From Vitis vinifera (lineage: Eukaryota; Streptophyta; Magnoliopsida; Vitales; Vitaceae): 64,000 nucleotides of DNA. Of this stretch, positions 1 through 12,790 are shown piece by piece. A model generated the notes under the pieces. It had not been told where the DNA came from, ran no database searches, and was given only the letters and a program-made list of their open reading frames with translations. Both the position numbers and the translations under genes were made by a program. Position 1 is the first letter of the stretch; the number at the start of each line of letters is the position of its first letter. Location: the NCBI RefSeq assembly GCF_030704535.1, contig NC_081810.1, positions 24,032,501 through 24,096,500 on the forward strand, written 5' to 3'.

Positions 1-144
1 CTTAAATGTAGAAATCCAAGGCTATGTCTATGTGCATATAATTTTGTACATTTCTCTTTGAATCAAGTGCCTTAAATTTCCCTGTACAAAAACTGCGAGT
101 TCTGCATATGCTCAAGTTTTGTAGCTTGTGTTATTTTCTTTCAG

Positions 145-213
145 AGACTTTATTTTCCTTACTGTCTCACGCCTCGGTACATATCACAAGGAGCCATTTC
201 AGAGGCCATCTGA
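145..213 (+). CDS. possible last coding exon of a gene beginning left of the window
   Basis: A pyrimidine-rich tract ending in TTTCAG at 139-144 looks like a 3' splice site. It is followed by a short open frame of 22 codons (LYFPYCLTPRYISQGA near its start) that ends in TGA at 211-213. The 300 bases after it look like 3' UTR. I do not recognise the peptide and the rest of the gene would lie outside the window. It could equally be non-coding UTR. Confidence 0.25.
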   Translation, partial: RLYFPYCLTPRYISQGAISEAI

Positions 214-2037
214 CTCTGACTTCAAGGGATTCATTTGATTGTAAGAAACTCTCATATGGCCTGATTCTGGGTAAGAAATTGTCAGACGTGCCTGTGTTTC
301 ATGCAATGTTTTGTCGATGATGCTTTACCTTGAAAGGAACGGCAGTTGTGATCTTTGACAGGGTTGCCTCTTCTTGAGATTTTATTTTTCTATAATCCAT
401 CTTTCCACAAAATAAAGTGTTCACGGCATGTGCAGTACAGCAGCGGCCAGTAGGGTACTAAAATCTTCTGTCATCTTGGATTGCCTTGGGAGTCTTATGG
501 CTTTTATACACAGATGAGGATTCTACAGCCCATCATTTTTCCTTTTTGCAGTTGTACATCATGGCCTTCACTGGAATGAGGCGTTGTACAGATTGAACTT
601 TCTCTGCTTCGCATGTGGACAGGCCCTATTATTTCCTTGGAAAGTAACCATCCCACTTTGAATCTTGCCCGTTGGTACTAGACACGATAAAATTTGGATT
701 GTTAAACAAAGGTACAAATCTATAAGACCATAATAGAAATAAAGGGCATTAGGGTGTAAGAAAATAAGAATAAAGCATAAACAATTAGGCCAACGATATA
801 TTAGAATGTGAGCAACGGATAAAATAATAGAATCCATATGTGGTATAAATAAATGAAATTTGATATAAATTTATAGAGTTGATGATTAACCCAAACTCAA
901 CTCGAATTAAGAAATAATTAATTTGAACTTAACCAATTCAAACCTTTAATCGGAAGTACTCAACTTAAGCCTAATCCAATCTCATTTACCTAAGTTTAGG
1001 TTGAGTTCGGGTTATTTAAGTTAAAGTCAGGTTGGTCAGATTGGTTGGGTTATATATTTTTAAATCTATCTATAATATTTTTTTTAAAACTTTTTTTTTT
1101 ATGTATTTATATGAAAATTTAAATAATTAATAAAATAAATTTTCAAGATAACAATAAACAACATAAATTTATATGTTTTTCTAAAAAATTAAAAATGTGT
1201 GATATAATATAATTTGATATATTTTTTCTTAAAAATATAAAAAATAAATATTATTATATAAGATAATATGCACCATATATATAATAAAAACACTAAATTG
1301 ATTTCAGTTAGATTTTGGATTGTTTGAATCTTGGTATAAGTCTAATTTACATTGAGCTCAAGTTGAAAAGACTTCAAATATTATAAATGATTGCCTAAAT
1401 CATCTCAAACTTTAGGTTGGATTGGACTCTTATCATGTTACACCCCTAATGATATGATATCATTGGATTGGTGATGTTTTTTTTTTTTTTTTTTTTAATA
1501 TCAAAAAAACTATATTCTTGTGTCGACTTCTACCTAACCATTCAATTATTGGAGTCTTTTCATCAAGAAACGATATATAGGTTAAAAAAAGAAAAAGAAA
1601 AATAGAGAGAGGGAGACGAGAGATTCATATAGAATAATTTCGGATTCGGTGGTATAGAACAAAATGGCTGGCACTTGTTGTGACTAGGAATAAGATTTGA
1701 CCATTAATTCATATGGCAAAATAATCACATTCATTACAATAATGGTATAATTTGATTGATTGATTGTCAATTGCATCTCTCGATATTGCAGTATAAATAA
1801 TATGAAACTTGCTCCTTTTTCTCGTCACTGTAGAAATAGCCTTTGAATAGAAAGGGGGAAACCAAAATCTTTTTTTATTATTATTATAAAAAATACAAAA
1901 AAATAAATAAATCAAATATAACAAAAATTATTTAAATAACTCATACATGCTAAAATTCTTCATTTTTTTTATACAAAATAAAGAAGAGGAGAGAAATCAA
2001 TTCGAATAAAGGAATGAAAATATTTTATTAAGGTTGT
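214..2037. other. non-coding, AT-rich; degenerate repeat in the middle
   Basis: No credible coding region. About 890-1450 holds a worn repeat in which 'aacccaaac/ggttgagttcgggtt' type words occur on both strands, ending near a 'acacccctaa' terminus. This is a style common in decayed plant DNA transposons. A 20-base T tract lies at about 1478-1497. Nothing else is recognisable. Confidence 0.5.
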
Positions 2038-2225
2038 GTTTGTTTTTTGGTTAAATAAAAAAAACAAAAATATTTAATAATTTTCTATTCAATTAAAAAT
2101 AACACGTTAGTATCAATCAATATAATTAAACTAACTTATTGATAGTAAGTTTACTTTAATTATGTTGATTGATATCAATAGAAAGTCAAATATTTTAACT
2201 TTTTTTATTAAATAAAAAAACAAAT
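2038..2225. mobile_element. MITE-like imperfect palindrome
   Basis: The left arm (from 2038) and the reverse complement of the right arm (to 2225) match over most of their length. Shared blocks are a GTTTGTTTTTT-type end, a TTTCTATT block and TATCAATCAA(T/C)ATAATTAAA near the centre. No coding capacity. Fits a foldback or MITE-type non-autonomous element; the superfamily cannot be assigned. Confidence 0.5.
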
Positions 2226-3372
2226 ATCATCTAAACAAAAATAATTCTAAGTACAATAAAAGGGTTTTCTTTTATAAAAAAAGAATATTATTTTTTTAAA
2301 GTCTTAAAAAAAATTATTGTTAGGAAAATAAATACAAAAATAGGATTTTTTTTTTAATCAGGATAATATTCCCTCCTCTTAGTCTTATTTTTGTATTCAA
2401 CAATATTAAATCCTTTTCGAAAGACAAGTTTACGTCTTTCTTTAACGAAATTTAACTCGTATTTTCAAAAGACAAGTTTCACATAAAATGTAACTTGAAA
2501 TTAACTATGATAATTTTAGAATTATTTTTTATAGAACAAAATATATATATATATAAAGCCCCACTAGGAAGAATCATATGCAAACAAAGGTTTAAGTTAC
2601 AACAAAATAACCCAATCTGGCAAAGACTGACCTTTTCATTGGATCACAGAATTGTATTCACCTTATATCCTTCTGGATAATTACCTGTAGGGAGTGAAGA
2701 CACTATGATGTGTCAATTTTCATAGAGGGCTTTGAGTAGCTTCTCAGTGTTCTGAGTGTGGGAAAGAACATAGTTTTATACCCACCTCCAGCTTCCAAGT
2801 ATTCCAACCCTAGACCTGCTCCATTGGCATTTGAACAGGATAGCTATCTCACTAGCTTATAAAAACATGGTCCAGTATTCAATCTAGAAATGTAACTAGC
2901 TCCAAGCCTTGGAAAATTTCAATCTACAAATATGACTCCTGTTGATGTGGTCTAAACTGAACCAATCCAACCCATCTTATTACACTTCATCAGGTCGAAA
3001 AAAGGATCAAGTACCATGGGGCAGCCTGAATCAGGTTGGAGATGTATAAAACCCCACATATAGTATAGCAGCACATTCAATTCAAACAGGGGGGTGGGGG
3101 GAGGAAAGTGTTCCTAATTTCTTGGTCATGGATTTCTGGCACTTGACAAGCAACCCAACCCATGGAAAGACATAAAATTGATTAGCAAATATGTAACTAT
3201 GCACAAGGCACAAGAAACTGTAAAAAGAGAAGCATATTACTTGTAGCAAATCCCAATCTTTTAACAAGGACACAAGTAGCAGAAAATGAAAATGGACTCT
3301 GAGCTATCACCCTCATCTCATTATTGAAGAGACCAATACATTTTGCAGGGGCAAGTCAAACAAAAGTCTCAA
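2226..3372. other. intergenic; probable 3' UTR and flank of the nitrilase gene
   Basis: AT-rich to about 2560, then more balanced sequence towards the nitrilase stop codon at 3373-3375. The last few hundred bases probably include the nitrilase 3' UTR. At 2405-2480 there are two copies of a 'ttttc(g/a)aaagacaagttt' word that recurs elsewhere in the window. No gene recognised. Confidence 0.4.
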
Positions 3373-6300
3373 CTATTTCTGAAAGTCTTCAGTTTTAACA
3401 GATGCTGATGTGAAAGTAACTGGCTTTGTTGGATTGTCCTTCACAACCAAGCTCAGCACTTCAGGCCTTGAATAATGTCCAACCACATCAAAATCGAACT
3501 TTGCTCTAGCTATTTCTCCAAGATCTACACATACATTTTGATCAAAATCAAAATCAGTGCTCCATTTCAACAGAGCAAAATCATAATTCAAACTTCCTGA
3601 GACAACATATTCAACTCAGGCCATTTTAAGAGAATAAATTAGAAGATAGGAGAGAGGGAAGAGTAGAGTATCCATCTTTGAAACAAGCTACACAGCATCA
3701 ATTCACAGTTAGTATCAAATCAATATCTTTGCCCAAGTTTTGGCTATGTGCATGAGTGTGTGCCTAGTTGGCAGACCCTTATCATCCAAATATAAGAACA
3801 AGGAAACAAAGGTTAAATAATCTAAAGTCCCTAAGCTTTCTTCTTCTAGACTTGAGAGCGCTGTTATTAGAGTTGGACAGAACCAGCCAGTTGGACCAGA
3901 GAGTTGGCAAGCCAATCAGTCAACCAGATCAAACAATCAAGTTGGCAAATGTACTATTTATTGAAAAAAGAAAAAACCCTTGGGTGAAAGTTACAGCATT
4001 CAACATGCCAAACAAAAAGTATAATTAAGGATGGCTATAAGCTCTGTTAAACTTTAAGGCTTTTATTATTTTACTCCTTTGCAAACCTAACTTTTTGAAA
4101 CCCTTTAAGTAAAAGGCAGCTTTTTGGAGGCTCATCGAAAAAAAAATGACACAAAAGAGGCCCTATTATCAAAAGGTATCCCTCCCCTCAGTAACATGAA
4201 TCTTCTGGGTTAAATGCTTTTGTTCATGATTTATAGTGCCGAGAAATGCTCCAATTAAACCCTTCAAGTAAAAGGCAGCTTTTTGGAGGCTAATCGAAAA
4301 AAAAAAATTGACACAAAAGAGGCCCTTTTATCAAAAGGTATCCCTCCCCTCAGTAACATGACTCTTCTGGGTTAAACGCATTTGTTCATGATTTATAGTG
4401 CTGAGAAATGCTCCAATTATAAAGAATAAACATGTTCCATAAAACTCGTTGGAAATGTGGAACACTTGTGCTTTGATCTTGCCCTCCTAAACTTTTATAA
4501 CCGAAACGCTGACTTCAAGTAAGAGACAAAAACATTTTGGTAGAGCCACGTGAAAGGCTTTTAAACCTTGCTTCCATTGATGGGAGACAGAAGATGAATG
4601 ATTACTTGAATTTGGAGAGGTTAAAGGGCAGGATATCCCTTAGAAAGGAATCTAGACATTCTCATTTGATGGAGAGATTTAACACCTCTTATATCATTTG
4701 GCTACAACTTATTGTTGGAGCATCCTTCAGCTAATGATGATGATTATTATTGTCTGGATTGGTTTTAACAGGCGAAGATACTGAATATCAAGGGCAGACA
4801 CAGCCTTGTGCTCTGCTTGGCTGCTGAGAAGACAGGGAAAAGAGTAGAGATCTTTCAGTTGTTCACATTGCAATGATTGTGGCCAGATTCTATTTTTTTT
4901 TTTCTTTCCCAATGAAGCTGTCAAACGGCCAAACTTAATCTTACTGAGAAACCTAAAATTCATGTTGCTTCTGCTAATTGTTAAAGAAGCAACAATATAC
5001 AGAGAAGTTACTCTGATTCAGCATACCTTGTACAGAAAATTATATCCAAAGTTTAGGACATAAGTTGAAGCAACATACCAAGATCTGCTGAGATGAGAGC
5101 CTCCCCATCGTAATTGGGTCCAGCCAGAACAGTCCCTGATGGTGAAATGATGACACTACCTCCAGCACAGACAACAGAATCTGGTGTAAGATCATCTGCA
5201 CCTGAAAACTCATACTCAGGAGGAGGTGGATAATCTTTCCTTCGACAGAACTGGTTTGCTGATAGAACAAAACATCCACCCTCAAGAGCTATATGGGTCA
5301 TTGATGATTGCCATATATCCCTGGCGTCAGCAGTAGGTGCACAATATATTTCAATTCCTATAAAAAAAAAAAAGAAAAAAAAAGGTGTTTTGTATATGAA
5401 GACAAGGCATTGAAGAGGAATTTATACCCCAAAAGAGGTAAACCAGAATAATAAAATCATGAAACATTTATAAAACACCATTAGATACTATGGGTGTATT
5501 ATCAACAATCATATCCATGCTGCAAATCAATATTCAGCCTTTTCAATCACAGTTGGATACTTCATTATATTTAACCTAAAATAAGTGAGACGATTCTCAG
5601 TTATTTAGATCCAAATATGATGCAAGTAGAGGATTTGAGGCATACAAACTTTAGGGACCTTTTCCAAATTCCAGGACAGGTGGAACCAAGGGAAGATCCT
5701 TATTATCTACTTATCAAGCTCTAATCCAAACCATTAAGACCTAAACATTTAAAGTAAGCAAAGATTGAATGAATGAGGATAGGACTGTGAATTTTCCAAT
5801 CCTAACACACCATAAAATATGAATATTGCAAGCTCAGACTTGGGAAACACATAGTTGGACCTCTGAATGGCATGCAGCCTGTTTCCAGTGTCAGTTCAAC
5901 TTCAATGTGATACAGCCCTATTAATAGGTTAAAAACATGAGCCAAGTCCAATCTTGTTGTATTCATATGTGAGTGCCAGCATGGGCAATTTTTTTTTTTT
6001 GAGTTCAGCACAACCCAAAATATAACCGGTTCCAATTTTCTTTATTAGTATGAGAACTGGGACTCTCGATTGAGCTGCTCCCCTCCATAGGAAGCCTGAA
6101 AATGAGCCAAGCTCAATTTGAAATTGAATGGCCAGGTGACTGTGGCCCAAGATAGCACCTGTTGTAATATGATCCTAAACCAACTTGTCTTTCTTCCAAA
6201 CCAAATTAATAACAAAGAAATAGGAGAAAATTCCAATTTAAATGGTAACAAATGAATAATGAAAGAAATCAAGTAGCTTATAAAAAGGATAAGTTTTCCA

Positions 6301-9300
6301 ACTACATTTAAAAAAATTGAAATAGGAAACTAAGTGTCCATTTCAATACACTTTCTGTTTTTTGTTTTTTAAAAAAGAAAGTAATAATAACTTCCATATA
6401 AAGTACCTTAAAGGCTAAAATTGAAAATGTAATGATTTTTAAAAATTGCTTAAAAAAATATTAAGGTATTAAAAAATTTTTACTACCTCAAATTTTAAAA
6501 CTTCTGAAAGTAATTTTCAAGGACATAAGGAAAGTTTATAGTTTTGTAACAAAAGTTTCTCCTTGTTATGTAAAAGTTTCTATTTTTAAAAACAAAAAAT
6601 AGGAAGTATATCCAAACGAAGCCTAAAGTATGAGTTAAAGGCCACACAAGATACAAGAAAGTTCCAGTGGATATGAGTAAGTTCCAGTGCAAAATGACCA
6701 ACCTTTTGCATACATTGCTGTCCTTAAAAGTGGCATTCTATTTTCCCAACAAATGGCAGCACCTATTTTTCCAATTGGAGTCTCATAAACTGGAATTGTT
6801 GATCCATCTCCGAATCCCCAGATTATACGCTCCAATGCTGTTGGCATGACTTTCCGGTGCTTTCCAAGGTAATGACCTTGAGAATCAAAAAACAAAACTG
6901 TACAATAAAGCGTGTATCCATCCCTTTCTATCACACCCATGACTAGATATACCTTATATTTTCCAGCCATAGCTGCCAAACGGTCAACTTCTGGACCTGC
7001 ATATTTGTAAATCACAGATGTTATGCCAATAGTGAATCTACATTATACAGACCCATCGCAAGCAAATATTTAGGTCCAACAATGACATGGATGCTAAAAT
7101 ACAGCAATTTCAGTGACTAAACCTTTTCTCTTTTTTGAGACCCACAGAGACCTAAAAGCACCTCTATTTGGACTTCTAAATTCCTGAATATTTTACACAA
7201 ATACTTGAAAATCCACATTGATATTCCTGTATTAAAACCTAACAGCCAACATCTTAATAAATCTTCCCAAAGAAGGAATCTATAAATGATGATATGATTG
7301 AAAATGGTCCATCAATTTAAAGCTTTGCACCAGAATCATAATTCAATTTGAACTCATATCTTCCTGGAGGCACACTATCTGACTTGCTTACAACTCCACA
7401 AGCATATACTGTCAAGGTGATATTAAAAGCTTAGAAATCAGCAACACAATTGGTAATTATCATTCCCTACCAGTAAACCTCTTGGAGCGTATTCAAGTTC
7501 AGAAAAGGATTAACAGACTCTATTAATTGAAACAAGTCAAAATAGATTTCACTATTCAATTAACTTAACAATCAGAATTTGCAATGACTTACAGGTTATA
7601 ATAATTTAAGATCCTGACCTTCCATGGATCCTCTTCAATCCATCATAGCAAATCTAAATCATTTTCCACACAAGTTTCATCAAACCTATATAGTGATCAA
7701 GGTTTGGAATGCAATCCATACAACAACACATAGATAGGAGCCAAAATAGTAAAATATGTATTAAAAGACAAACCATACAGAAAAATAATGAAGAAAGATA
7801 CAGATCATTTTTCAATGCCTTTCTTATGAGCACCCTTTAACTCACCAATACCTGATCCAAAACATTTTCACATTGTTTCATCAATTATATACTGTCATCA
7901 GGATATTGAAATGCAATCTAACACTTATTGAAGAAAGATACTGATATCCTTTTATGCCACTAAGGTTTAGAAATGCTAGTTTTCTCTGAACTTCAGGTGC
8001 AGAAAAGTGGAAGCATCAAGGATATATAGACAAGCGTTAGAACCAAGTATAGCAACTTGCAAGAAAAATTAAACCATCGACACTAGAATTACATGTGATA
8101 TTCAATCAGTAGAAAATACTGGACCACAAGAATGCAAGTAGCATAAAGCAATTATAGAAAAATCCAACTCTTGTTATGACGAAAGCATTTCTGCATTATC
8201 TTCTTTGCTTCTTAACATTTTTTTTTTCCTTTCAATGCTTCATTCCCTTCCTAATATCCACTTTAGAACTAATGAATCTTCTATATTCCAACATTATAGT
8301 CCAAAAAAGAAACAGAATAGAAAGGAAATATACAGCACTGTTTGTTTCTAAGGTATGCATCATCAGGCAGATACTTTTTTTCTTGGCAATAATTCATTCC
8401 TGTAATCGGGTCTAGCTAAATCTAGGCTGGGTAAGGTCATAAGCTACCTGAAATGATTTTTTTAGGCACAAATCTGAACCGAGTCCAATATATTCAGTAA
8501 CTTAACAGGTATTTAAAATATTAAAATCCAGAATTCAATAATTCAACAAGTATTTAAAATATTAAATCCAGAAAAATTACATAACAAAAGCGAAAAGGGG
8601 GAAAAAAGGCTATCCCAAATGGCCTTAGTAAATCACAATCTTGATAATGAGCAGCTAATCTGTCCGTAGAACCTTTAGTTTTTCCTGATTTCCATTTCCA
8701 CTGAACTAAATGGAGCCTCTAGGTAGCCCTGTTCCTTCAAGTTGGTTAATTTTGGAATTTGTTCCAAAGCAATAGTGGGGTTTTCTAGAAATGTTCTAAC
8801 TGACTTCCCTACAATACCTAGGGTTCCCTAACACATATATTTGAATAGGCCCTGATTCCCCACACTTTAACAGATTTCATATTTGCTAATAACAATGTTG
8901 TAATAACTCTCATAACTTCTGGTTTCCAACACAGCATTAACTCACCAATTGAACAAAAGCAAACATCTCAACAAGTCTTACCAGGCACATCAATGGCAGC
9001 AGCATGGTACTTCCGAAAATCTTCTCTGCCCTTAGCTGTGCGGTTACCAATGGTAACACCAAAATTTGAACCACGGGGATAACCACCAATGAATGCTTCT
9101 GGAAACACAACCAGTTGAGATCCATATGAAGATGCTTCAGCTAACAATCTCTCTGCCTTATCTGTTTATACAACAGAGATTAATTCCATTATACAAATTG
9201 CTTTGATTTTCATCAACACTTCAATAAAATTTAAAGTGAACCATTTGTTTGGTTGCAGAGGAAATAAAGGCAAAGAAAAGAAAAAATAGTTTAAACACTC

Positions 9301-10364
9301 CAGGGCCTGTTTGATAGCAGGAATCAGAATTACCACCCTTTTAAAAAAACATAGGAAAAGAGAATTGGCATAGGAAACATATTCAGTAATAAGATTCCAA
9401 AAATTGCTTTGGTAAAACATCTTACTGGAAATGGATTATTTTTCTTTAGAAAATGTGATAATTTTGTTTTCATATTTTATAAAATTCAAGCATTTTGGTA
9501 ATTGAAAATGATCCAAAAACAAATCTATCCAATGCTTGTTGCAAGCACTCTACCAAACAAGCCCCACAATTTTGTTGTTTCAAATTTCCAGAAAATGAAG
9601 TGCGCTCAATCTTATTTCACTGGAAGCTTCTAGCTTTTTGTTTCCTAAGGCCCCAAATCACGAAATTCCCAAAATTCAAAATCTAGAATTCTACTAATCA
9701 TCGTTACAGTCCGTTTCGCAGTGATTTTAGGAAGTGTTTTTAAATTTTTTAACACTTAAATTTTTTTATCATTTAAGTGTTAGATAGACTAAAAAGGTTT
9801 TTTAGAATCACTACCGAACGCAACTCGACGAAGTTACAAAACACTACAATCTTAACTACGCAACATAGATGTGTTGTGGATGACCCCAACACATTCTTTT
9901 GACCAAAAAAAATAAAATTATATTCCGATTAGGAATTTGAGATTCCTCCCAACAAGATCACCCCAATTTGTTGGCTGAGAAATAAACGAGAAAATAAATT
10001 ACTGTGAACACCGTGTTTGTTTGCACTGGTCTCCCAATTCAGCAAAAAGACAACTCAAAAGAAAAAGCCAAAACAACTTCATTAACCCGAGCAATGAAGA
10101 GTTGCAATCAAATTGGAAGAGGTAGGCTCAAAACTCAAATTAGCATGCATTTTCTTTTCTATATCATCCGAGCAACCAAAGAGAAAAGTTGGGGGAAGGA
10201 GAAAAGAGAGAAGGTGGTAAAGAACCGAGAGTGGCAGGAGTGTCGTAGAAGACAGTGGAGGCCTGGACGACGGTGGCTCGGACAGTGGGTGCGGAAGAAT
10301 CTGCGCCCATGTCCACTTCAGCGAAGAGTGGCCGGTCGTTCACTGTGGCTGGTATGAGCGCCAT
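3373..10364 (-). CDS. NIT4: NIT4-type nitrilase (beta-cyanoalanine nitrilase/hydratase)
   Basis: Five exons on the minus strand: 10364-10226, 9161-8982, 6996-6703, 5357-5079 and 3524-3373. All junctions are GT/AG and the frame stays open for 347 codons plus stop, close to the usual ~350 of plant NIT4. The carbon-nitrogen hydrolase triad is visible: Glu68 in [12 protein letters not shown] (exon 2), Lys155 in GKHRKVMPT and Cys189 in AAICWEN (exon 3). Exon 5 carries the conserved [19 protein letters not shown] segment. NIT4 enzymes convert beta-cyano-L-alanine, formed when cyanide from ethylene synthesis is fixed, to Asn, Asp and ammonia; this activity is inferred from family. Start chosen at the ATG ahead of [12 protein letters not shown]; exon 1 has the NIT4-like [13 protein letters not shown] segment. 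Introns 1-4 carry MITEs and a tandem duplication. A broken copy lies upstream. Confidence 0.93.
4098..4419. repeat. tandem duplication of ~160 bp in nitrilase intron 4
   Basis: Two head-to-tail copies (4098-4256 and 4257-4419) with only a few differences. Both carry 'aagtaaaaggcagctttt', 'gaggccct', 'ggtatccctcccctcagtaa' and end in 'gaaatgctccaatt'. The high similarity suggests a fairly recent duplication. It is entirely intronic. Confidence 0.9.
6334..6622. mobile_element. MITE-like element in nitrilase intron 3
   Basis: Terminal inverted repeats: the left end from 6334 (GTGTCCATTT..ATACACTTTCTG) pairs with the reverse complement of the right end to 6622 (GGCTTCGTTTGGATATACTTCCT). Both run into TTTTTTGTTTTTAAAAA. 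The interior is AT-rich and non-coding. Target duplication not clear. Confidence 0.6.
9303..9565. mobile_element. MITE-like element (hAT style) in nitrilase intron 1
   Basis: The left end GGGCCTGTTTGATAG at 9303 pairs with the reverse complement of the right end GGGGCTTGTTTGGTAG ending at 9565. GGGCCTGTTTGG-type ends are common in plant hAT-like MITEs. The interior has no coding sequence. Confidence 0.55.
9710..9823. mobile_element. short MITE in nitrilase intron 1
   Basis: About 114 bp with clear inverted ends: CCGTTTCGCAGTGATTTTA on the left against GTTGCGTTCGGTAGTGATTC on the right (reverse complement). Internal AACACTTAAA and TTTAAGTGTT blocks also pair. The whole can fold into one hairpin. 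Confidence 0.65.
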
Positions 10365-11140
10365 CCTGTTTTGGCTCTTATTGCATATGCCACCAAAACC
10401 TAGAGCAGCCTTATCTATAGTATGCTGTATGCATACTTTCTAGAATCTACCCAGAGCAGCCTAATTTGGCTTCTTTTTTCTCTGAGGATGGCTGCATTTA
10501 AAAATGTTTCTTTTTTGACGGTGGAGCTAAATGAGATCTATTCGGAAATATGATTGATTATTCAATTTTTGATCGAACCGTAATAAATATATAATTTGTA
10601 TATTATTAAAAGATATGTATATATATATATAAATAAATTAAAATTTAATAAAATTATTTTTTATTTTTAATATTATCAAATTAATTCGTGTATAAATATA
10701 AAAATATTAATATTTTAAATTTTATTAAATGACATATGTATAATATTTAAATGTGAATATATGGAAAATGAAAAAGAATTTAATTTTTTTAATTCGAATG
10801 CTAGAAAAAATATATTTTCTTTTGTTTGTTATATTAAAAATCAAATGGTGTGTAGCCTTTTCCTTTACTAGAGGTCCATGTTCAAGTCCTTGTGGGCTCT
10901 AATAGAGTATGGGTTGTAGGGTTGGGGTTTTGTCAAAAATAAGTGTAGAAGGTGGGCTGGGTGGCCATTTATAAAGCATGGAAGGTGGTGGGCTTGAATG
11001 ATAAAAAAAGGAGGCATGCTATTGAACCATTTGATTCATCAAGAATTGTTCAGTTTACTAATCCAATTGTTGGTGATGGGTCCAATTACTAGACGGTTTA
11101 ATATAGGGAATTGGACCAGAGATGTCATCCATTGGAGGTT
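10365..11140. other. intergenic between nitrilase and its broken copy
   Basis: The first ~120 bases should hold the nitrilase promoter and 5' UTR (minus-strand gene). 10540-10830 is very AT-rich with short AT dinucleotide runs. 10850-10930 contains a 'gttcaagtcc' word resembling an RNA polymerase III B box, but no convincing A box or tRNA fold. No gene seen. Confidence 0.4.
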
Positions 11141-11144
11141 GAAT

Positions 11145-12790
11145 AAGTCCAAAGGCTCAGCACATCAGGCCTTGAATAATGCCCCACCACATCGAAATCA
11201 AACTTTGCTCGGGCAATCTCTCCATGAATATCTACATACAATTTGAACATTAGAAAAACGAAGAAGAAGAAGAAGAAGAAGCTTTGAGTGCAGGATAATT
11301 GGAAGAGTAAGTATACCAAGATCAGCTGTGATGAGGACCTCTCCTTTATAATCGGGTCCTGCTAGGACTGCCCCCGATGGTGAGATGATGACACTGCCAC
11401 CAGCACAAACAACAGTATCAGGAGTTAGATCTTCGTCTGTACCACTGAATATATACTCTGGCGGAGGCGGGTAATCCTTCCTCAGACAGAACTGGTTGGC
11501 TGAAAGAACGAAGCATCCACCCTCAAGAGCAATGTGGGTCATTGATGCTTGCCATGTTTCCCTAGCATCAGACATTTGGTTAATTTTTGTGTTAAATTCA
11601 TGACTTCATTTAGTAAAACCTTCATAGGTACAAATAAATATAGCACGAGGCCAAGCCGTGCTAATTAATGAAGAAAAAGGGAAGGACCAGGGAGTTAAGA
11701 CAGTAGAGTTTTGGTAATTGTCAGTCTCTCTCCCATGTCCAAAAAGAAAAAGAGCCCTCAAGTAGGAGCAAGTACACCCCCTCATCTAAATTGGGGATGT
11801 TCAAATTAGCAGCAAGAAATGAACTTCAAGAGGGCAAAGACAGAAAGGAAGCATCCAATGACTTAAAAATTATTAAGGTACGTAAAAGATGTACTATTTT
11901 CCCTACAAATCACAGAACCAATTTTTCCTATGGGAGTCTCAAAAACAGGAATTGTTGAACCATCTCCAAAACCCCACACTAGCCGCTCCAATGCTGTTGG
12001 CATAAGTTTCCTGTGTTTTCCTAGGTAATGACCTTGAGAATCAAAGAAGACAACTGTGCAATATAATGTGTACCCATCTCTCTCAATTATATATGCCCAT
12101 CACTAAGTAGACTTTGTATTTCCCGGCCATTGCCGCCAATCGATCAACTTCCGGTCCTGCAATGCAAAAAGTTGAAGATTGAAGACAAAACAAAATGGAC
12201 ACTCATCACTAACATATATGCTATGTCAAGTGAACATTGATTAAGACAAATTTAAGCAGTAGAGATCTGTTAGCCAAAGTGAAATTAAAGTTTGCCTTTC
12301 TACTTGCTGGCTTTTACAATGCAATTTGCTCCTAAAAAAGTCACATTGAAGGTGTCTGGACATCTAATGAAAATTGAATGACTCCATTTTCTTTGGCAAC
12401 AGAAGAACAAATTGATCAAAATTAATGGAATCAAAACAAGAGGAGAAACATTCTCATGACTGAAGTTGTTATCCAAGAAAAACATCCATGTAGGAAACAT
12501 ACTCAATGGTTTGATTCCTTAACCATTTAAAAGAGAAATAGAGAGATCTGACCAGGCACATTAATGGCAGAAGCATGATATTTGCGGAAGTTTTCTTTCC
12601 CTTTAGGCGTCCGGTCAGCAAAGTTGGATCCACGAGGATAGCCACCTAGAGTTAAAGAGAGTCACCTAGAGTGGCAGGAGTGTTGTAACAGGCAGTAGAA
12701 GCTTGAACAACGGTGGCTCGAACAGTAGGCGCAGAGGAATCCACTCCCATGTCTACTTGGTGTATCATTGATGGTCTGCTACTGCTGCTT
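11145..12790 (-). pseudogene. broken tandem copy of the NIT4-type nitrilase
   Basis: Same order and strand as the intact gene. Exon 1-like sequence ([13 protein letters not shown] at ~12690-12750) runs within about 30 bases into the second half of exon 2 (GGYPRGSNF, ~12645-12556). Intron 1 and the first half of exon 2, with the catalytic Glu, are therefore missing. The exon 3 copy (~12158-11895) has a frame disruption where the intact gene reads GVIERDG, a Trp-to-Arg change next to the active-site Cys (ICREN), and lacks its 3' end. The exon 4 copy (~11570-11320) is nearly intact ([16 protein letters not shown]). The exon 5 copy keeps [19 protein letters not shown], then diverges and stops at ~11145. 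It cannot encode an active nitrilase. It probably arose by tandem duplication and then decayed. Confidence 0.88.

Noticed and set aside
10004-10357. 117-codon plus-strand open frame over the nitrilase start
   Set aside because: It lies antisense to nitrilase exon 1 and its upstream region, has a very basic composition and no known domain. It is explained as a shadow of the GC-richer exon.
10850-10930. tRNA-like B box 'gttcaagtcc' as a SINE or tRNA
   Set aside because: No matching A box at the right distance, no cloverleaf and no poly-A or poly-T tail with target duplication.
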